NCBI GenBank assembly: GCA_937896275.1
Contig: CALBMW010000999.1
Coordinates: 1-6,558, forward strand
Origin: an uncultured Myxococcales bacterium
Lineage (GTDB): Bacteria > Myxococcota_A > Bradymonadia > UBA7976 > UBA1532
Reading direction: 5' to 3'
DNA length: 6,558 nucleotides
Position numbers and translations under genes: made by a program. Under the pieces are notes generated by a model. It saw nothing but the letters and a program-made list of their open reading frames with translations, was not told the DNA's origin and searched no databases. Shown in pieces: positions 1 to 4,589 of the stretch; position 1 is the stretch's first letter; each line of letters opens with the position of its first letter.

Positions 1-1373
1 ACGGGGGGCGCGACCGGGACGCGGGGTCCGATGGGCCGCACGCGGACGGCTGCGTCGCCGGCACCTACTACCGCGACGCGGACGGTGACGGCTTCGGCGT
101 CGTGGGCGACACGGTCGAGGCCTGCGAGCCCCCGGCCGGCTACGCCGAAGCGCCCGGCGACTGCAACGACATCCGCGCCGACATCAACCCCGACCGCGGC
201 GAGCGGTGCGACGGCGTCGACAACGACTGCAATGGCGCGATCGACGACCACGCCGGCGACGCGCTCTTCTTTCGCGACCGCGACGGCGACGGCTTCGGCG
301 ATCCCGACGGCCTGGTGGCCGGCTGCGTCGCGCCCGACGGCTACGTCGACAACGACGACGACTGCGACGACGACGCGCCGGCCGTGGCTGCGTGCCCGGG
401 CGGCGCGTTCTGCAGCGTGACGCGCGTGTGCCTCGACGAGGGCGCCTGCGCGGCGGCGGCCGACTGCCCGCTCGATCACGTGTGCGAGGGTGGCGCGTGC
501 GCGCCCGGCAGCGTGTGCGGCGGCGAGCGCTTCGCGGCGCAACGGGTGGTGCCCGATCTGATGATCGTGCTCGACCGATCCTGCTCGATGCGGCAGCAGG
601 TGAACGGCGTGCGCAAGTGGCACGCGGCCATCGACGCGCTGGTGGCCATGCTCGAGGCCTTCGACGGTCAGATCCGATTCGGCTTGATCCTGTTCCCGGA
701 CAGGGCCGGCAACGCGTGCCGCCAAGGGGACATCAGCGTGGCGCTGGCTGACGGCAACGCGGGGCGCATCCGCGACGTGCTGTTGGCCTCGCGGGACGAC
801 GCCGACGTCAACTGGCCCGATGGGCCGTGCGTCACCAACATCGACACGGGCGTGCAGCAGGCCGCGGGCGATCCGCTGCTCGGGCTGGGCGAGCGACCTG
901 CGTCGCTGATGCTGGTCACCGACGGCCAGCAGGCGGGCTGCAGCGACGGCGGCGGCAACGCGGGCACGCGGGCCACCATCGGATCGCTCTGGGACGACCG
1001 TGGCATCGGCACCTTCGTCGTGGGCTTCGGCGGCGCGGTGAGCCCCGCGCGGCTGAGCGAGTTCGCGACGCTGGGGGGGGTGCCGCGGGCGGGGGATCCG
1101 CCCTACTACCAGGCGGACGATCCCGCTGGGCTGGCCGCGGCGGTGGCCGACATCGCGGCCCAGGTCACCACCTGCGACTTCGCGCTGGGCGAGGCGCCGC
1201 CCGACGCCGAGCGGCTGTCGACCTTCGTGGACGGCGAGCGCGTCGAGCGCGACCGCACCCACGCCGGCGGCTGGGACTACGACGCCGCGCGCCAGCAGGT
1301 CACCTTCTACGGCGACGCCTGCGAGGCGGTCCGAAGCGGACGCCGGGTGGACATCGTGTTCGGCTGCTCGTGA
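1..1373 (+). CDS. Secreted MopE-repeat / VWA-domain protein (5' end outside window)
   Basis: Partial gene. The frame is open from base 3 and gives 456 residues before the TGA at 1371-1373. An ATG at 102 falls inside a repeat unit and is not the real start, because the matching residues continue upstream (YYRDADGDGFG, codons 66-98). Domains in order: a Gly/Asp-rich stretch (bases 3-47) resembling the linker after a lipoprotein or export signal; two MopE-type putative metal-binding units with DxDGDGFG loops (codons from 75 and 276) and a CDGVDNDCNG segment; a Cys-rich module (412-518); then a VWA domain from about 552 to 1160. The VWA metal site appears complete: D573-S579-S585 (base positions of the DRSCS codons), a candidate Thr at 846 and the VTDG Asp at 921. 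A short C-terminal module ends in VDIVFGCS. Known VWA domains bind ligands through a divalent metal; an extracellular adhesion or surface-binding role is inferred. The specific ligand is unknown. Followed 98 bases later by a lipoprotein gene. Confidence 0.88.
   Translation, partial: GGRDRDAGSDGPHADGCVAGTYYRDADGDGFGVVGDTVEACEPPAGYAEAPGDCNDIRADINPDRGERCDGVDNDCNGAIDDHAGDALFFRDRDGDGFGDPDGLVAGCVAPDGYVDNDDDCDDDAPAVAACPGGAFCSVTRVCLDEGACAAAADCPLDHVCEGGACAPGSVCGGERFAAQRVVPDLMIVLDRSCSMRQQVNGVRKWHAAIDALVAMLEAFDGQIRFGLILFPDRAGNACRQGDISVALADGNAGRIRDVLLASRDDADVNWPDGPCVTNIDTGVQQAAGDPLLGLGERPASLMLVTDGQQAGCSDGGGNAGTRATIGSLWDDRGIGTFVVGFGGAVSPARLSEFATLGGVPRAGDPPYYQADDPAGLAAAVADIAAQVTTCDFALGEAPPDAERLSTFVDGERVERDRTHAGGWDYDAARQQVTFYGDACEAVRSGRRVDIVFGCS
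66..400 (+). repeat. Two MopE-type Asp-rich protein repeats
   Basis: Two protein-level repeat units start 201 bases apart, at the aromatic pair YY (66) and FF (267). Each has an aromatic pair, then RDxDGDGFG, a Cys about 14-17 residues later, a P-x-GY motif and a DC-(N/D)-D acidic segment. Unit 1 continues into the canonical ERCDGVDNDCNGAIDD; unit 2 degenerates after DNDDDCDDDAPAV and runs into the Cys-rich module, so it is the last unit of the array. More units may lie upstream. The Asp spacing suggests calcium or other metal binding, as proposed for the MopE family motif; binding itself is inferred. Confidence 0.75.
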
Positions 1374-1380
1374 GCAGGGT

Positions 1381-1394
1381 CCGAGCGATCTCGG
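1381..1394. other. Small hairpin just after the VWA gene stop
   Basis: CCGAG (1381-1385), loop CGAT, CTCGG (1390-1394) form a perfect 5-bp stem, extendable by a T-G pair. It lies 8 bases after the TGA. There is no T tract after it, so it is not a typical intrinsic terminator. It could stabilise the mRNA 3' end or be chance in GC-rich DNA. Confidence 0.3.
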
Positions 1395-1418
1395 GAACGC
1401 CGTTCAGCACCGACGTGA

Positions 1419-1432
1419 CGGGCCCTGGCCCG
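1419..1432. other. Inverted repeat in the gap between VWA and lipoprotein genes
   Basis: CGGGCC (1419-1424), CT, GGCCCG (1427-1432) are perfect inverted 6-mers with a 2-base centre; as RNA this would be a 5-bp stem with a 4-base loop. No T tract follows. It may be a weak terminator, an operator half-site pair, or chance. No recognisable -35/-10 promoter pair was identified around it. Confidence 0.25.
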
Positions 1433-1444
1433 GTGATGCAAGAT

Positions 1445-1457
1445 GAGCGGCCCGCTC
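1445..1457. promoter_or_regulatory. 13-base palindrome immediately upstream of the lipoprotein RBS
   Basis: GAGCGG (1445-1450), centre C, CCGCTC (1452-1457) form a perfect palindrome ending 3 bases before AGGAGG. It could be a repressor operator at DNA level or a small 5'-UTR hairpin near the ribosome binding site. The function is inferred from position only. Confidence 0.3.
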
Positions 1458-1460
1458 GGC

Positions 1461-1466
1461 AGGAGG
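1461..1466 (+). promoter_or_regulatory. Strong Shine-Dalgarno for the lipoprotein gene
   Basis: AGGAGG with a 5-base spacer (ATTGG) to the ATG at 1472. This fixes the lipoprotein start, although the reading frame is open far upstream (to at least 827) with an alternative ATG there that would overlap the VWA gene. Confidence 0.85.
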
Positions 1467-1471
1467 ATTGG

Positions 1472-3028
1472 ATGACACGACAGACGCGCACCGCGCTCAG
1501 CGCTCGCACCGCCCTCACGGCGCTCACCGCGCTCACCGCGCTGGCCCTGGTCGCGTGCAACGACGGCGCTGGCGACGAAGGCACGGCCGCACAGTCCGCC
1601 GACGCCTTCCGACCCCGCGCCTTCGGGGACGACCTGGGCGGGGCGCCGACGCCGACGCCCGACGCCGCCGCGCCGACGGACGCCGCGGCGCCGCGTCCCG
1701 AGGATGACGCGGCGACCCCGACCGCCGACGCCGCCGCCCTCCCCGAGTGCGCGACGGACGAGGACTGCGGCGCGGCGCGGGTCTGCCACGAAGACCGCTG
1801 CATCGAAGGTACGCGGTGCGACGAGACCGGCGGCTGCCCCGCCGGCCGGATCTGCATCGCCCTCATCTGCCTCGCCGATCCGCGCTCGACGGGCGGCCTC
1901 ATCGCCGAGCCCGACGTGCTGGTGTTCTCGTTCTCCGAGGTCGGCGAGGTGTCGCTGCGCGGCGCCCGGGCCGAGAACCGCGGCGACGACGTGGTGGTCA
2001 TCGCGGCCATCGAGACCTCGTCCCCCACCTTCGAAGTGCTCGATCCCCCCGCGCTGCCGCTGCGCCTGGTGCCCGGACAGGGCGTCGATCTCACCGTGCA
2101 GTACACCGCCGACGACATCGCCGACGACCAGGCCACCCTCGCGCTGCGCACCGACCGCGCCGCCGCCGAGCCGGTCGAGGTGCGCCTCGTGAGCCAGCAC
2201 AAGGTGGTGGGCGGCCAGGCGCCGTGCCTGCAGGTGGTGCCCAACCGCCTCGACTTCGGCGCCGTCGCCCGCGGCGGCTCCGCGATGCGGAGCTTCGATC
2301 TGATCTCCTGCGGCCAGGCACCGGTGCGCGTCAACGCCATCCGGCGCGGCATGTCCTTCTTCGGCCCGCTGCCCGACACCTTCGATCTGGTGGCCCCCCC
2401 GGCCTTCCCGCTCGACCTGCCGCCGCAGCAGCGCGCCACCATCACCGTCAGCTACAGCCCGCGGCGCGCGGGGCTCGAGGCGGGCAACTGGGACATCTTC
2501 AGCACCGACGCCACCAACCCCCAGCAACGGGTCGACGTGACCGCCATCGCCACGCCGCCGCCGCTCGAGCAGGTGGGCCTGCACGTGCGCATGCACTGGG
2601 ACACGGATCTCACCGACGTCGACCTGCACCTGCTGGCCCCCAACGGGCAGATCTGGACCTGCGACGGCGACTGCTACTTCAGCAACCCGAACCCCAACTG
2701 GTCGGATCCAAACGACTTTCGGGATGATCCCTTCCTCGACGTGGACGACGTCGACGGCTTCGGGCCCGAGAACATGAACCTCGAGGCGCCGGTCGCGGGG
2801 ACCTACCGCGTGCTGGCCCACTACTGGGCCGACCACAGCGGCGACGATCCTGACGTGACGATCGAGGTGCTGGAGTTCGGCAACGTGATCGGCAGCTACG
2901 GGCCGGTCCACCTGAGCGACATCGACGACACCTGGGACGTCGTCGACATCACGTACCCCGGTCCCGTTCTCACGCCCCTCGGCGGGGTGAACCGCGTCAA
3001 CCGCGCGGGCCTCTGCGGCGGGTTCTGA
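1472..3028 (+). CDS. Modular surface lipoprotein with HYDIN-like Ig and YfaP-like domains
   Basis: A 518-residue protein. The start is set by AGGAGG five bases upstream. The N-terminus is a lipoprotein signal: Arg residues at 3, 6 and 12, a hydrophobic TAL-repeat segment, and lipobox LVAC with the lipidated Cys at 29. Residues 30-90 are an Asp/Ala/Pro/Thr-rich linker. Residues 93-133 hold eight Cys in two units of C-x5-C-x5-C-x4-C. Residues ~145-250 look like a beta-sandwich, and ~252-362 (CLQVVPNRLDFGAV..., SFDLISCGQAPV) match the choice-of-anchor/ASPM-SPD2-HYDIN type of Ig domain. From ~370 a YfaP-like (DUF2135-type) domain follows: HWDTDLTDVDLHLLAPNG, then a CDGDCYFSNPNPNW loop, an acidic DVDDVDGFGPEN motif and a GTYRVLAHYW strand. 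The acidic loops suggest metal binding. Anchoring in the outer membrane or periplasm is inferred; no enzyme active site was seen. It could be a structural or adhesive surface protein acting with the upstream VWA protein. Confidence 0.88.
   Translation: MTRQTRTALSARTALTALTALTALALVACNDGAGDEGTAAQSADAFRPRAFGDDLGGAPTPTPDAAAPTDAAAPRPEDDAATPTADAAALPECATDEDCGAARVCHEDRCIEGTRCDETGGCPAGRICIALICLADPRSTGGLIAEPDVLVFSFSEVGEVSLRGARAENRGDDVVVIAAIETSSPTFEVLDPPALPLRLVPGQGVDLTVQYTADDIADDQATLALRTDRAAAEPVEVRLVSQHKVVGGQAPCLQVVPNRLDFGAVARGGSAMRSFDLISCGQAPVRVNAIRRGMSFFGPLPDTFDLVAPPAFPLDLPPQQRATITVSYSPRRAGLEAGNWDIFSTDATNPQQRVDVTAIATPPPLEQVGLHVRMHWDTDLTDVDLHLLAPNGQIWTCDGDCYFSNPNPNWSDPNDFRDDPFLDVDDVDGFGPENMNLEAPVAGTYRVLAHYWADHSGDDPDVTIEVLEFGNVIGSYGPVHLSDIDDTWDVVDITYPGPVLTPLGGVNRVNRAGLCGGF
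1508..1543 (+). repeat. Four 9-base tandem units encoding Thr-Ala-Leu in the signal peptide
   Basis: Units ACCGCCCTC, ACGGCGCTC, ACCGCGCTC and ACCGCGCTG encode (TAL)x4, residues 13-24, forming most of the hydrophobic core of the lipoprotein signal peptide. Units differ by 1-3 bases, mostly synonymous. Because the unit is a multiple of three, copy-number change would lengthen or shorten the signal core without a frameshift. Confidence 0.7.
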
Positions 3029-3048
3029 TCTCGCCCTGACCGTTTCCC

Positions 3049-3054
3049 GTGAGG
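3049..3054 (+). promoter_or_regulatory. Shine-Dalgarno deciding the GTG start at 3060
   Basis: GTGAGG with a 5-base spacer (TCCGC) to GTG at 3060. It supports the GTG start, which also places the first beta strand of the receiver-like fold (RPLLVLLAED) right at the N-terminus, as in response regulators. Confidence 0.55.
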
Positions 3055-3059
3055 TCCGC

Positions 3060-4487
3060 GTGCGCCCTCTGCTGGTGCTGCTCGCCGAGGACGCCGGCAC
3101 CCTGCTGGCGGTGAAACGCGCCGTCGAAGGCGGGGGCAACGCCGAGGTCGTGCTGGTGCGGTCCGCCGAGAAGCTCGCGGCGCGACTCGACGGGCTCGCG
3201 ACCGCGCCCGCCGCTGTCGTGATGCACTGGCGGCTCCGAGACCACGGGGCGCTCCGCTGCGCCTGGGAACTCAAGCAGCGGCCGGCCTCACCGCCCGTCT
3301 TCGTCTTCGAGCAGGCCTGGGCCGGCGACGCGCTGCGCCAGGCGCTGCAGCTCGGCGCGGCCGCGGTGCTGCGGACGCCGATCACGTGGGACGCCCTGCA
3401 CGCCGAGCTGGCGACGCTGGATGCTGCGGGCGAGGCGCGCTCCCGACGCGAGCTGGTGCGCCGCGCGCCCGATCTGCTGCGCGCCGATCCGGAGCTGTGG
3501 CGCGTGGGGCTCACCCGCGGCTGGCGGCAGCGGATGATCGCCCTGGCGCAGCGGCTGCGCGTGGCGCGGCGGGCGGCCGACGAGCCGCTCGACGCCGTTC
3601 GCTGGGTCGTGGAGGCGCTGCCACCGCTGCTGCGCGACGAGCGGGTGGACCAAGATCGCCTGCGCGCGCTGCTGGAGGACGGCGCCCTGCCCCACCACTT
3701 CGCGGTCGACCAGGATCGACTGCGCGCGCTGCTGGCCGACGACGCGCCGCAGCACGGGCCACCCTTGACACCGGGCCTGCTGGAGCCGGCGGTGGTCGAT
3801 GCGGTCGACCACGTGCGCCTGCTGCAACTCCGCGACGAGTTCGGGCCCGTGCTCGAGGTGTTGCGCGGCATCGACGTGGACGCGCTGCGGGCCGTGCTGC
3901 CCCCCGATGCCGCGTGGGAGACGGGCCTCGAACCCGAGGCCCTGATGCGGCTGCGGGTGCTCGCGGCGCTGCTGGCGCGGTCCCGCGGGCGGCCCGACAT
4001 CGAGGAGGTCCTGCGCACCTACCACGAGGGTCGCGGGATCGAGCCGCACGAGGCGCCGGTGCTCGACCGCCTGCTGCACGAGGCCGGCCTCGAGGAGGCG
4101 CGCGAGGCCATGTGGCGCCTGCTCGTCGGCGACGGGATGAGCGGCGACAAGGTCGAGAAGCTGCTCCGCCTGGGCAAGCTGGACGAAGCGCTGATGGGCC
4201 TCAACAGCCTGCCCGACTCGCTGCCCAACAAGCCCACGCTGCTCAACAACGCCGGCCTCGCCCTGCGGGTGAAGCAGCGCTACCCCGAGGCCGAGCGCTG
4301 CTACCGGCAGGCCCTGGCCCTGCGCCCGGGCGCCCCATCGCTGCTCTTCAACCTGGCGGTCGTCGTGCACGACCTCGGGCGTGACGAGGAGGCGCTGCGG
4401 CACGTGGACGCGGTGCTCGCGAAGCGACCCGATCTCGACGCTGCCCAGCGGCTCAGGGCGGACGTGGTGCGGCGCCTTGGCGGGTAA
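3060..4487 (+). CDS. Pseudo-receiver / TPR protein
   Basis: A 475-residue protein with a GTG start, 31 bases after the lipoprotein stop and so possibly co-transcribed. Residues 1-~125 resemble a response-regulator receiver fold: beta-1 LLVLLAED with acidic E10/D11, beta-3 AAVVMHWRL, beta-5 AAVLRTPI. The expected phospho-acceptor Asp is replaced (M55 or H56) and the conserved Lys before Pro is replaced (R105-T106-P107), so phosphorylation is unlikely. Residues ~126-360 are an Arg/Leu-rich, probably all-helical region I do not recognise; it contains a 20-residue tandem duplication starting at V196 and V216 (VDQDRLRALL). Residues ~361-392 look like a degenerate TPR; ~393-462 hold two clear TPRs (LNNAGLALRVKQRYPEAERCYRQAL; LLFNLAVVVHDLGRDEEAL). 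There is no DNA-binding or catalytic domain, signal peptide or membrane segment. It probably acts as a cytoplasmic protein-protein adaptor; the partner is unknown. An alternative is that the N-terminus is only a Rossmann-like fold, not a true receiver. Confidence 0.85.
   Translation: MRPLLVLLAEDAGTLLAVKRAVEGGGNAEVVLVRSAEKLAARLDGLATAPAAVVMHWRLRDHGALRCAWELKQRPASPPVFVFEQAWAGDALRQALQLGAAAVLRTPITWDALHAELATLDAAGEARSRRELVRRAPDLLRADPELWRVGLTRGWRQRMIALAQRLRVARRAADEPLDAVRWVVEALPPLLRDERVDQDRLRALLEDGALPHHFAVDQDRLRALLADDAPQHGPPLTPGLLEPAVVDAVDHVRLLQLRDEFGPVLEVLRGIDVDALRAVLPPDAAWETGLEPEALMRLRVLAALLARSRGRPDIEEVLRTYHEGRGIEPHEAPVLDRLLHEAGLEEAREAMWRLLVGDGMSGDKVEKLLRLGKLDEALMGLNSLPDSLPNKPTLLNNAGLALRVKQRYPEAERCYRQALALRPGAPSLLFNLAVVVHDLGRDEEALRHVDAVLAKRPDLDAAQRLRADVVRRLGG
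3645..3764 (+). repeat. Tandem 60-base in-frame duplication inside the pseudo-receiver/TPR gene
   Basis: Two adjacent 60-base units (3645-3704 and 3705-3764). The first 30 bases match at 27 of 30 positions; similarity fades over the last third. Both encode VDQDRLRALL followed by an acidic stretch (EDGA / ADDA). The near-identity of the core at DNA level suggests a fairly recent duplication that added 20 residues of predicted helix. Confidence 0.8.
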
Positions 4488-4534
4488 GATGTAGGGCAGC
4501 CGCCGCGTCGCGTTGAACCACGCGGCCCCCGACC

Positions 4535-4553
4535 CGGCGGGCCCAACCCGCCG
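4535..4553. terminator. Perfect GC hairpin between the TPR and helicase genes (weak terminator candidate)
   Basis: CGGCGGG (4535-4541), loop CCCAA, CCCGCCG (4547-4553): a perfect 7-bp all-GC stem in the 102-base gap. It is followed by CTTGCAC, not a T tract, so it is at best a T-poor terminator or attenuator. The rest of the gap shows no recognisable promoter. The downstream helicase ATG starts 36 bases after the stem. Confidence 0.35.
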
Positions 4554-4589
4554 CTTGCACGGGCGCCCCCGACCGGTCACAACAGGCCG

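Larger units (their letters stand above)
1443..1475 (+). other. Possible 10-codon leader ORF overlapping the lipoprotein start
   Basis: ATG at 1443 opens a frame reading MSGPLGRRIG with TGA at 1473-1475. The stop overlaps the lipoprotein ATG (1472) as ATGA, the arrangement seen in translational coupling. The lipoprotein's own AGGAGG lies inside this mini-frame. No convincing ribosome binding site precedes 1443, so it may be chance. Confidence 0.2.

Noticed and set aside
102..104. ATG at 102 as the start of the VWA protein
   Set aside because: It falls within a MopE-type repeat unit whose conserved residues continue upstream in the same frame to the window edge.
827..1471. N-terminal extension of the lipoprotein frame back to ATG 827
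   Set aside because: The extension is Arg/Gly/Ala-rich shadow translation of the VWA gene. The AGGAGG plus signal peptide and lipobox clearly set the start at 1472.
1307..4018. Antisense open frame of 903 codons
   Set aside because: It mirrors the lipoprotein and pseudo-receiver genes, is Arg/Ser/Ala/Gly-rich and has no recognisable domain; a composition artefact.
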